64,000 nt of DNA. Origin: CAZLYF01 sp964586835. GTDB taxonomy: Bacteria > Bacillota > Clostridia > Christensenellales > Aristaeellaceae. The stretch lies in contig CAZPIC010000008.1 of the NCBI GenBank assembly GCA_964586835.1, positions 7,643-71,642 on the forward strand, given 5' to 3'. Position numbers and translations under genes: made by a program. Within the stretch, counting starts at the first letter, position 1. Each line of letters begins with the position of its first letter. Below, one piece after another: positions 1 to 7,824 of this stretch. The notes under the pieces are model-generated. The model was not told where the DNA came from, did no database searches, and worked only from the letters and a program-made list of their open reading frames with translations.

Positions 1-522
1 CCTGGAAGCGTAATCGGTGAAATTGGTCGCATGCTTTCCGACAACGATGAGCCTGTTCGCCTTGTAGTCAGCGCTTCACATATGATGGCCGCATTTGAGC
101 AAACAAAAGTCTATGCACCGCTGATTATTGGTGAATATATCAATTACAAGCAGATCCTGCCTGCTACCTGGATGACGGCACTCAGAGTCAACAGACATTC
201 CTTTATCGGTGCGATAGAGAGGGCTGCGCTCATGGCGCGGGAGGGAAAGAACAATCTTCTCAAGCTTCGTATAGGCGAAGAAGGTCTGTTTATCACAGCT
301 AATGCAGAGCGGGGAGCGGTACTTGAAAATTTGGATATAGACTTTGAGGGAAGTCCGCTGGAGATTGCTTTCAACGCAAAGTACTTGACGGATGTGATCA
401 GAACCATAGACACGACGGACATCAGCATGCGCTTCAATAGCAACGTCAGCCCTTGTGTTATTTGTCCGGTAACGGGAAACCAGTATACTTATCTTGTACT
501 GCCGGTCAGAGTAGCGGATTGA
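1..522 (+). CDS. dnaN: DNA polymerase III beta clamp, C-terminal part
   Basis: This is the 3' end of the gene for the sliding clamp that tethers the replicative polymerase to DNA. The frame is open from base 1, so the start lies outside the window, and 173 residues are visible. They cover most of domain 3 and part of domain 2, with the typical IDTTDI segment and the family's C-terminal ending YLVLPVRV. In Bacillota dnaN lies next to dnaA at the origin, which places this edge of the window near oriC and agrees with the parS sites just downstream. The stop is at 520-522. The next gene is ilvE rather than the usual S4-like gene or recF, which is unusual. Identification is firm. Confidence 0.95.
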   Translation, partial: PGSVIGEIGRMLSDNDEPVRLVVSASHMMAAFEQTKVYAPLIIGEYINYKQILPATWMTALRVNRHSFIGAIERAALMAREGKNNLLKLRIGEEGLFITANAERGAVLENLDIDFEGSPLEIAFNAKYLTDVIRTIDTTDISMRFNSNVSPCVICPVTGNQYTYLVLPVRVAD

Positions 523-580
523 ACTCTTTCTCAATAAAGAGCGTTTGTCGGGCGAAAAAACACACATACGAAGGGAGATA

Positions 581-596
581 TGTTTCACGTGAAACA
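581..596. other. parS centromere site 1
   Basis: TGTTTCACGTGAAACA is a perfect 16-bp palindrome identical to the consensus parS site bound by ParB/Spo0J in Bacillus and many other bacteria. It lies in the 119-bp gap between dnaN and ilvE. A second identical copy is at 2176-2191. parS sites cluster around the origin, which matches the dnaN context. parA and parB are not in this window. Confidence 0.93.
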
Positions 597-641
597 TTCG
601 CAAAAGATTCACCCTGCTGCTGTGGTCCGAAGGAGAGAGGA

Positions 642-1682
642 ATGCAGATGAAAAAAGAGATTCAATGGGATGCATTGGGCTTCGGATACATAAGGACGGA
701 TTTTAGGTATATCTCTTTGTACAAGCAGGGCGAATGGGATCAGGGAGTTTTAAGTGTGAATGCGGAGATATGTCTTGAAGAGAGTTCTTGCGTGCTTCAC
801 TATGCGCAAACATGTTTTGAGGGGTTGAAGGCCTACAGGACTGCTGATGATCGGATCGTTGTATTTCGACCACACATGAACGCCCACAGAATGGAAGCGA
901 CCGCTCAAAGGCTTGAAATCCCTCCTTTTCCAGTCGAACGCTTTGTAGATGCTGTGATCCGAACTGTACGGGCTAATGCAGCTTGGGTTCCTCCTTATGC
1001 AACGGGTGCCACGCTGTATGTGCGGCCACTTCTTTTTGGAATGGATGCCGTTATAGGGGTGAAACCTGCAAATGAATATCAATTCCGTATTTTCACTACC
1101 CCTGTAGGACCTTATTTCAAGGGCGGGTTCAAGCAGCTTCGGCTACGCATCAGTCAATTTGATCGGGCTGCGCCTCGAGGAACAGGCCATATTAAGGCGG
1201 GTCTGAACTACGCAATGAGTCTGCATCCTCTTGCAGATGCACGCAGGAAGGGCTATGATGAAAACCTCTATTTGGACCCTCTGACACGGGCTTCGGTGGA
1301 GGAAACAGGAGGAGCCAATATCCTGTTCGTGAGCCGAGATCATCGAGTCATCACTCCAAAATCATCAAGCATTCTTCCTTCCATCACGCGTGCCTCACTT
1401 TTAACTGTGGCGCAGGAGATGCTTCATCTGGAGGTGGAGGAGAGAGAGGTTTTGTTGACCGAGCTGAAGGATTTTTCCGAGTGCGCACTCTGCGGCACGG
1501 CTGCGGTCCTCTCGCCGGTGGGAAGTATTGAAGATGAACGCGGGACGTTGGTCTTTTCAAGCGACAAAGATGAGATGGGCCCGGTTACCAGGCAACTTTA
1601 CGATACGCTGACCGCGATACAGTTTGGACGCATCTCCGCTCCAGCTGGCTGGGTCATCCCAGTGGAAAAGAGGGCGGAGTGA
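642..1682 (+). CDS. ilvE: Branched-chain amino acid aminotransferase
   Basis: A PLP-dependent fold-type IV transaminase that interconverts leucine, isoleucine and valine with their 2-oxo acids, using glutamate/2-oxoglutarate. The 346-residue length fits the IlvE/BCAT group. The catalytic lysine is near residue 185, in the segment GHIKAGLNYA. The N-terminal part contains the typical YAQTCFEGLKAYR stretch and the C-terminal part the SVEETGGANI stretch. I chose the ATG at 642 because AGGAG at 631-635 lies 6 bases upstream. The ATG at 648 is the alternative, with 12-base spacing. The upstream gap carries parS site 1. The stop is followed within 15 bases by the DsrE-like gene, so the two are probably co-transcribed. 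Confidence 0.92.
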   Translation: MQMKKEIQWDALGFGYIRTDFRYISLYKQGEWDQGVLSVNAEICLEESSCVLHYAQTCFEGLKAYRTADDRIVVFRPHMNAHRMEATAQRLEIPPFPVERFVDAVIRTVRANAAWVPPYATGATLYVRPLLFGMDAVIGVKPANEYQFRIFTTPVGPYFKGGFKQLRLRISQFDRAAPRGTGHIKAGLNYAMSLHPLADARRKGYDENLYLDPLTRASVEETGGANILFVSRDHRVITPKSSSILPSITRASLLTVAQEMLHLEVEEREVLLTELKDFSECALCGTAAVLSPVGSIEDERGTLVFSSDKDEMGPVTRQLYDTLTAIQFGRISAPAGWVIPVEKRAE

Positions 1683-1696
1683 AGGAGAAAAAGAGG

Positions 1697-2035
1697 ATGA
1701 AGAAGGTGCTGTTTTATGCCATGCAAGGGGAAAAAATGTGTTTTCTCCACGTGTTGTTAAATGCGCAGGATTTGATCCGTGAGGGGTATGAGGTAAAAAT
1801 TGTACTGGAGGGGCGTGCGGTCTCCCTTCCTGGAATGCTGGTTGAAGAAGGAAATCCCCTCTTTAGGAAAGCCAGGGAAAATGGCTGGATCGCAGGGGTT
1901 TGTCTCGCATGCTCTAAGCAGCTTGGGTCCTACGAGGGAAACAGAGCACTGGGCCTTAGGATGCTTGACGATATGAGTGGGCATGCGGGCATGCTGCCCT
2001 TTATTGAAGAAGATTACAGAGTAGTGGTGATGTAG
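1697..2035 (+). CDS. DsrE/DsrF-like cytoplasmic protein
   Basis: A 112-residue protein resembling small DsrE-fold proteins. It has a beta-strand start (KKVLFYAMQGEKMCF), a central EGYEVKIVLEG stretch and a cysteine-containing segment (VCLACSKQLG). Family members are sulfur-relay or hypothetical proteins. The CxxC-like VCLAC pair could take part in thiol chemistry, but I cannot assign a reaction. The ATG at 1697 has GGAG at 1684-1687 with 9-base spacing. A GTG at 1679 overlapping the ilvE stop is possible but less well placed. It lies just downstream of ilvE, probably in the same transcript. Confidence 0.7.
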   Translation: MKKVLFYAMQGEKMCFLHVLLNAQDLIREGYEVKIVLEGRAVSLPGMLVEEGNPLFRKARENGWIAGVCLACSKQLGSYEGNRALGLRMLDDMSGHAGMLPFIEEDYRVVVM

Positions 2036-2299
2036 AAGCTTTCGCATGAAGCTTGGAAGAAAGGATGGAGACTTGTCTTCGGTGTTCAGGCAAGAGGGCA
2101 AGCCCAGTGAAAACAACGATCTCTCCAGGGAAAGTAACTGGATTACAATAGAATTGCTGGATGCATGGTAGAGAATGTTTCACGTGAAACAATCGCGCTG
2201 TGCTCAGGACTGACAACACGATCTATCGGGATATTCTTGTCAAAGAGTCAGTTGTCTGCAAAACTACCTGGGGTCTGATTCTGCGCTAAGGGGTTGTAC
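2036..2299. other. Intergenic segment holding the second parS site
   Basis: 264 bases between the DsrE-like gene and the next coding region. The clear element in it is the parS site at 2176-2191. Short frames here have no family resemblance and no convincing ribosome binding site, and I see no tRNA or terminator. Confidence 0.6.
2176..2191. other. parS centromere site 2
   Basis: A second exact copy of TGTTTCACGTGAAACA, 1.6 kb from the first and in the same gene neighbourhood downstream of dnaN. Two perfect 16-bp matches this close are not expected by chance. They mark an origin-proximal ParB loading zone. Confidence 0.93.
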
Positions 2300-2776
2300 A
2301 TGAGGAGAAAGGATCTGGAAGTTACAGACAGGCAAGCGCTTATAAAGCTCGTTGCCAGGTGCAGGGTCCTTCGATTGGGCTTGGCGGACGAGAAAGGGAT
2401 CTACATTGTTCCTGTCAACTTTGGATATGAAGTTAAGGATGATATCCTATGGCTGTTTTTTCACTCCGCTAAAGAAGGGCGTAAGGCAAGCCTTCTGAAA
2501 GACAAGGCTGTCATTGATTTTGAGATGGACTGCGATCATGAGCTTATTCCCTCTTCTTCGCTCTGTGCCTTTTCGTACCGATATCGATGTGCTATGGGGC
2601 AGGGCTGCTTGAAGGAAATCCTTGACTGCAACGAAAAAGCACACGCAATGCGGAGCTTCATGCTACATCAGACGGCAATGGAGAGCGAGTTTCAAAAAGA
2701 GCAGCTCTCTGGCTGCGCTGTCTACAGGATGGAAGTCATTCACTTGACCGGGAAGAGCAACGGCTATGCTGACTGA
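2300..2776 (+). CDS. Pyridoxamine 5'-phosphate oxidase-like (NimA-type) flavoprotein
   Basis: A 158-residue split-beta-barrel protein of the PNPOx-like/NimA group, whose members bind FMN or heme and include nitroimidazole reductases. Typical features are the opening MRRKDLEVTDRQ, the YIVPVNFGYE strand, and the FHSAKEGRKASLL segment that in relatives contacts the flavin phosphate. The length is normal for the group. The ATG at 2300 follows AAGGGG at 2287-2292. A TTG at 2294 is an alternative. The substrate is unknown. The gene ends before addA starts, in the same direction. Confidence 0.85.
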   Translation: MRRKDLEVTDRQALIKLVARCRVLRLGLADEKGIYIVPVNFGYEVKDDILWLFFHSAKEGRKASLLKDKAVIDFEMDCDHELIPSSSLCAFSYRYRCAMGQGCLKEILDCNEKAHAMRSFMLHQTAMESEFQKEQLSGCAVYRMEVIHLTGKSNGYAD

Positions 2777-2816
2777 CAGCAGGGAGAATTCTTGTTTTGT
2801 GCGAGGAGGGCAGCGA

Positions 2817-5800
2817 ATGTCCAGGTGGACAGACGCGCAGGCAGTTGCTATCCAGGCGCAAGACCGGGATATTCTGGTCAGCGCTGCTGCGGGGTCCGGA
2901 AAGACAGCTGTTCTGATTGAGAGGATTCTCTCTCTTCTGCGGGGCGGTGCAAGCCTGGACAGGATGATGATTGTCACTTTCACCCGCGCGGCGGCTGCGG
3001 AGATGCGCAGCCGTCTGAGCCAGGTGCTGTCCCAAGAAGCGTCGCAAGACAGACACCTGCAGGGACAGTACCTGGCTGTGGGCCGTGCGGATATCGGCAC
3101 TCTTCATAGCATCTGTGGAAGGATCCTCAGGCAGTGCTTTCAGGCTGCGGATACAGATCCTCTCTCTCGGGTTGGCGATGAGAAGCTGATGAAGACGCTG
3201 TTTGATCGCTCTCTTTCGGAAGCATTGGATGCCCTCTACGAATCCTGTGACGAGGACGACCGTCAGCTGATTATCCAGTACGAAGCTGAACAGATTGAAG
3301 AGATACTTACGCTCCTTTACAGGTTCCTAATGTCACAGGATGATCCCTGGACATGGCTTAAAGATAGCTTGAGCATCCCTAACGATACGGAAAGCCTTGA
3401 GAACCACCCCTGGTTCGGGATTATGCGAAAGGAAGCCCATCTCTTACTTGATGGTGCCGGGTCGCTTCTGCAGGAGTGCGAACGCCTTGTTTCTCTCCCG
3501 GAGGGCCCAATCAGGTACGCACAGAACGTGGCTTCGGACAGGGATATCCTGATGGGCCTCCTTCGCACCCTCAGAGAAGAAGGTGATCTGACGCGGGCAC
3601 AAAGACCCTCTTTTTCCGTACTATCAAGAAAAAGAGCGCGGCCAGAAGAAAACGTCGCTTTGGCAAAGCTCTTTAAGGAATGGAGAAACAGGGCTAAGAA
3701 GGCGATGGAAGAAGCTTTTCTGCTGTTGCCTGTTGGAAAAGAGCAGGCGGACAGGGTTCTGAGAGATCTCTCTTTCACGCTGCCTGCGCATCGTGCACTT
3801 GCCAGACTAGCAGTGAATATTCACAAACGCTATGCGACGCTTAAAAACGACAGGCTTCTCTGGGATTATGATGATCTTGAGCACCTGACGCTCAAAGCGC
3901 TTGATCAGCCTGCAATAGCCGCTGCGGTTTCATCGGATATCGATGCTGTCTTTGTAGACGAGTATCAGGATATCTCTCGGATTCAGGAAGCGATCATACA
4001 GCGTCTCCGCGGTGATGCCAGCCTTTTCATGGTCGGCGATGCAAGACAGAGTATATACCGCTTCCGCCTCGCGGATCCTGATCTTTTCATCTCAAAGCAG
4101 CTGCGCTTCAGCAAGGAAGGGGAGAGCGTCGGCCATTTGGTCAGACTCAGCGACAACTTTCGTTCGCAGGGAAACATACTCAAGGCGGTCAACCTCGTCT
4201 TTACACATGCAATGCGCGAGAGGGTTACCGAAATAAACTATGCGGCGGACGTTATTTCCAGCGCGCTGCCGACCGATGCGCAGGAAGCTCCGGTGGAACT
4301 GCACCTCATTGACAAAGAAGAGAAGGAGGCCGCCCTGGAGGAGGAAGTCGAAGTTTCCGGAGAAGAAAAACCGGAGAAGGATTATATCGCGGAAGCGACT
4401 CTTATTGCAGAGAGGATGTTGCGTCTGCATGGGCTGCCCGTTGTGAAAAAGGAGGGAAGCAGGTCGCTTCGTTGGCGCGATATGGTGGTTTTGCTGAGAA
4501 GCGCTTCCGGCAGGGCGGGCCATATGGCCAGGGTGCTGCGGGACGCTGGAATCCCTGTGTACAGCGAAGTGGACGCGCAGTTCTTTGATCTTCCCGAGGT
4601 GTCGGATCTGTTGAATATTTTAAGGGTACTTGACAATCCCCGCCAAGATACTGCGCTGCTGAGTGCGCTTTCCTGTCCTGCGCTGGGCTTCACAGCGGAG
4701 GAGCTCGCCCGCATCCGCCTGCGGGGAGGCCATGAAAAGGAACCCTTTCACACAGTGTTCCAAAGACTTAAGGAGGAGGATGAGCGTATCGATGGGACAC
4801 TGCGGCAGCTTCAGCGGTGGCGCTTCATGGCGACGCACATGAAGCTGGAGACCTTTGTCCGCCGACTCGTTCATGAAACAGGTCTCTACGCGAGAGCCGG
4901 AGCCCTTCCCGGTGGAGAGTTGCGGAGGGCTAATTTAAGGCTGTTATGCGAGCGGGCAGCACCGGATCCTTTCCCCAAAACGCTGCAGGACTTTCTCGTG
5001 CACGCCACACAAACACGCGGGAAGGAAGAGTCAAGAGCTGCAGCAGCTCTGTCCGAAAACGAGGATGTCGTCCGCATCATGACCCTGCATAAGTCAAAGG
5101 GGCTTGAGTTCCCAGTGGTTTTTATACCGGGGCTTAGCCAGAGATTTCGCCTGACGGGTCCCTCAAATCTGCTGCGTTGCGACCCGGAGGCTGGCCTTTC
5201 ACTGATGCTGAGGGATCCGGAAAGACGGATGACCTATCAGACCTTTGCGGGGCGCGCACTAGCTTTGAAAAAAGACCGAGAGATACGCAGTGAAGAAGCG
5301 CGGCTGCTATACGTTGGCATGACAAGGGCGCGCGAGAGACTGATCCTCGTGGGAACAGTGCCTTCGCTCACGGCAGCTTGCACAAAGTGGTCCCTTCCGC
5401 GCAGTGAGTATTCGGCTGGAAATGCAGGAAGCATGCTTGACTGGATAGGCCCCTGCCTTTGGCCTGCTTTTCAAAATCCGACCGGATCTGACTACATTGC
5501 TGAAAACGGCAGCGTGTTTCGTACCCTGATACGACAAGTCCGAGAACTCAAACTTCCGGTGCCTAAGGCGCAGTCTGCAACGATCGGACTCAGTACGCAA
5601 CAACCCTCGGTGCGGATGTTCCGGCTGATGAAATCGCTTAAAACGGGTCCACCTCTTCCGCAAAAGACCTCCATTACAGCGCTTGTCACCGGTAGAGTCG
5701 GCCTTGAGGAGGAAGAGGAGACGCCTGAAACAAAGCGACGGGCGCTTCGGCTGGATCACAGCCCACCCCCCTTACCTATCCTTGATGCGGCGCGACGTTT

Positions 5801-6332
5801 GAGTGGTGCTGAGCGCGGCATGGCCACCCACCGTGCGCTGAGCGCAATGAACTTGGCTACGCTCAGGGAAGCAGGGAAAGGGCAGCTCCCCACGGCGGTT
5901 GCTGCTGAGCTGAGGAATATGCGGAAAAACGGTATCCTCAGCCGGGAAGAAGAAGAAGCGGTTGACACAGAGGGGCTCGCGTATTTTTTTGCCGGCACTC
6001 TGGGTCGCCGGTTGCTTGCCGCCCGTGATCTGCGTAGGGAATGGCCCTTCACGATGCTGACGGAATCGGGCATGCTGCTTCAGGGCGTGGTCGATAGCTG
6101 TTTTATTGAAGAGGGGCGCTGGGTTTTGATTGATTATAAAACGGATCAAGGAAAAATTGAAAAAATCCTCCCGCGTTACCGTGACCAGCTCAGATGGTAT
6201 ATGCGTGCGCTGCGCGAGATCACCGCGCTGCCAGTCAGCGAAGCTTGGCTGGTGGCCCTGAAGACGGGCGAAGCGCGACTTGTCACCGAGCCGGGGCCCA
6301 TCTTTGTGCCCGTGTTTCGACAAGCTGACTGA
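2817..6332 (+). CDS. addA: ATP-dependent helicase/nuclease subunit A (AddA)
   Basis: The helicase-nuclease subunit of AddAB, which processes double-strand breaks to Chi-terminated 3' tails for RecA. It has 1171 residues, close to the usual AddA length. UvrD/Rep motifs appear in order: Q motif near residue 8, Walker A SAAAGSGKT at 22-30, motif Ia TFTRAAAAEM, DEYQD near 380, GDARQSIYRFR near 407, HKSKGLEFP near 757 and YVGMTRARERL near 830. The C-terminal RecB-type nuclease has GVVDSCF and LIDYKTD near 1103, so it looks catalytically complete. The ATG at 2817 is 6 bases after AGGGAGGG-like bases at 2804-2810; an upstream ATG at 2766 lacks this support. addB, usually immediately upstream, is absent here. 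Confidence 0.95.
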   Translation: MSRWTDAQAVAIQAQDRDILVSAAAGSGKTAVLIERILSLLRGGASLDRMMIVTFTRAAAAEMRSRLSQVLSQEASQDRHLQGQYLAVGRADIGTLHSICGRILRQCFQAADTDPLSRVGDEKLMKTLFDRSLSEALDALYESCDEDDRQLIIQYEAEQIEEILTLLYRFLMSQDDPWTWLKDSLSIPNDTESLENHPWFGIMRKEAHLLLDGAGSLLQECERLVSLPEGPIRYAQNVASDRDILMGLLRTLREEGDLTRAQRPSFSVLSRKRARPEENVALAKLFKEWRNRAKKAMEEAFLLLPVGKEQADRVLRDLSFTLPAHRALARLAVNIHKRYATLKNDRLLWDYDDLEHLTLKALDQPAIAAAVSSDIDAVFVDEYQDISRIQEAIIQRLRGDASLFMVGDARQSIYRFRLADPDLFISKQLRFSKEGESVGHLVRLSDNFRSQGNILKAVNLVFTHAMRERVTEINYAADVISSALPTDAQEAPVELHLIDKEEKEAALEEEVEVSGEEKPEKDYIAEATLIAERMLRLHGLPVVKKEGSRSLRWRDMVVLLRSASGRAGHMARVLRDAGIPVYSEVDAQFFDLPEVSDLLNILRVLDNPRQDTALLSALSCPALGFTAEELARIRLRGGHEKEPFHTVFQRLKEEDERIDGTLRQLQRWRFMATHMKLETFVRRLVHETGLYARAGALPGGELRRANLRLLCERAAPDPFPKTLQDFLVHATQTRGKEESRAAAALSENEDVVRIMTLHKSKGLEFPVVFIPGLSQRFRLTGPSNLLRCDPEAGLSLMLRDPERRMTYQTFAGRALALKKDREIRSEEARLLYVGMTRARERLILVGTVPSLTAACTKWSLPRSEYSAGNAGSMLDWIGPCLWPAFQNPTGSDYIAENGSVFRTLIRQVRELKLPVPKAQSATIGLSTQQPSVRMFRLMKSLKTGPPLPQKTSITALVTGRVGLEEEEETPETKRRALRLDHSPPPLPILDAARRLSGAERGMATHRALSAMNLATLREAGKGQLPTAVAAELRNMRKNGILSREEEEAVDTEGLAYFFAGTLGRRLLAARDLRREWPFTMLTESGMLLQGVVDSCFIEEGRWVLIDYKTDQGKIEKILPRYRDQLRWYMRALREITALPVSEAWLVALKTGEARLVTEPGPIFVPVFRQAD

Positions 6333-6352
6333 CCCATAGGGCCGAATGGAGT

Positions 6353-7723
6353 TCAGGGATTGGCTTTTTGGAACGCCATCAGCGCAAATCCGTGATCGAA
6401 GAGTCTACCCATGTCTGTGAAGGTGCGAAAGCGATCGCGACCTCCCAGTACAACGCAAAGAAGTGTTTTTTCATCGCGCTGGGCAGCCCCTACATAGCAA
6501 AAACCGGCGGCCCGCGTATAGCCCTTCTTGATGCCAAAGGCGCCTTCGTAGTACAGGGAAGATGCAGGATCCAATAACTCAACGGCGTTTCGGATCACAA
6601 GGGGCCCCCGCAGGGTCGTCGCCTCCATCCTGTACTCACCGGCAGAAACGATCGTTCGAAAGCGCTCATCTTTCAGGGCGTATACAGCCAGCTTCGAAAG
6701 GTCGGTAGCGCTGGTATAGTGTGCGGCATGGTGGTAGCCGTGCGGGTTTGCAAAACGGGTGTTCTGCATATCCAGTGCCGCAGCCCTTCGGTTCATCTCC
6801 TCAACAAAGGCCTCGATAGAACCCCTGGTGATCTCAGCCACCGCGTTTGCCGCGTCATTTCCCGAGCGGATCATCAATGCATACAACAGGTCTCTAAAAG
6901 CCATGGTCTCTCCAGGCGTTACAGGAACAAGGGAGGAGTCCTCCGGCACCTCTGCCGCGCTGGGTGGGATGCGCACTTCCCTTTCAAAAGGAAAACCCGA
7001 CTCCAACGCGACCAGAAGCGTCATGATTTTTGTTGTGCTGGCAGGATACAGGACGCAGTTGGCTTCTTTCTCAAAGAGCGTTCTCCCATCCTCCGCGTCT
7101 ACCAGCACGCAGCTTGGTGCGTAAAGCCAGTCGCCTGTGAGTTCAAGGGGACGGCTGTCGTCAAACAGCGGCGGCGCCACAATGCCCTGCCCGTCCAGGT
7201 CGGAAAAGGCCATGCGAAGGGTGAGGGGGTCAGCTGTGCCGTTTACCTGTATCCCTTGAACGCCGTTTTGTCTCAGCAGATCCTGAAACAGCGCCACCGC
7301 TGCCGCGGTCTTCGGGCCATAGTGTCCATCGGCCACATCATGGAGAAAGCGAAGGTCGATCAGCCGTTCCTGAAGAGTGGTGACCCGTGGTCCTGAAGAA
7401 CCGGTGAAAAGCGTGAAAAGAGGCTCCATGACCGCGTCATCCTGGAGCAATCGAAGCGTTTCAGGTCCGGCGAGGCCATCTACTTTGACCGCGTGGCCTT
7501 GAAGGCGAAGGGTTTTCTGCAGAAGGATGACGCCATCGCGGGTTCTGTTTCCAAAAATTCCGTCGGCGGGCCCAATCAGAAAGCCTCCGTCGATGAGTTT
7601 ACGCTGAAGCTCGATGACCTCATCCCCACGAGAACCCAGGCCAAGGAAAGCCGCAGCGAATGCACTGCAAAAGACTGCGCAAGCTACGTACGCAGTTACC
7701 AGCATACGAAGATAACGCTTCAT
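6353..7723 (-). CDS. D-alanyl-D-alanine carboxypeptidase with two peptidoglycan-binding domains
   Basis: A 456-residue exported serine peptidase (family S11) that trims the terminal D-Ala of peptidoglycan stem peptides. It has a signal peptide at about 1-25 and two PG_binding_1 repeats at about 26-95 and 105-175. The penicillin-binding domain follows: SxxK (STTK, S229/K232), SxN (SGN, S287-N289) and, where KTG is expected, KKG at 399-401 in the context GIKKGYTRAAGF. The Thr-to-Lys change in the third motif is odd and may affect catalysis. The start at 7723 has AGAGGGG upstream; a GTG at 7744 is less likely. It converges with addA, 20 bases away, and diverges from the CNNM gene. The PG-binding modules suggest wall anchoring and a role in wall maturation. 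Confidence 0.9.
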   Translation of the reverse strand: MKRYLRMLVTAYVACAVFCSAFAAAFLGLGSRGDEVIELQRKLIDGGFLIGPADGIFGNRTRDGVILLQKTLRLQGHAVKVDGLAGPETLRLLQDDAVMEPLFTLFTGSSGPRVTTLQERLIDLRFLHDVADGHYGPKTAAAVALFQDLLRQNGVQGIQVNGTADPLTLRMAFSDLDGQGIVAPPLFDDSRPLELTGDWLYAPSCVLVDAEDGRTLFEKEANCVLYPASTTKIMTLLVALESGFPFEREVRIPPSAAEVPEDSSLVPVTPGETMAFRDLLYALMIRSGNDAANAVAEITRGSIEAFVEEMNRRAAALDMQNTRFANPHGYHHAAHYTSATDLSKLAVYALKDERFRTIVSAGEYRMEATTLRGPLVIRNAVELLDPASSLYYEGAFGIKKGYTRAAGFCYVGAAQRDEKTLLCVVLGGRDRFRTFTDMGRLFDHGFALMAFQKANP

Positions 7724-7764
7724 AGCGACCCCTCTCTTTCCCACCCCTTAATGTTCGTCTCTTC

Positions 7765-7793
7765 TTGAAATGAACGGGAGACGAGGCTATAAT
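7765..7793 (+). promoter_or_regulatory. Promoter of the CNNM/CorC-like gene, flanked by an inverted repeat
   Basis: TTGAAA (7765-7770), a 17-base spacer and a perfect TATAAT (7788-7793). An inverted repeat, CGTCTC at 7756-7761 and GAGACG at 7778-7783, straddles the -35 box and could be an operator. The position suits the gene starting at 7825. Confidence 0.75.
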
Positions 7794-7824
7794 GCACACA
7801 TAACCGAACCGGGAGCGTGGTGAA

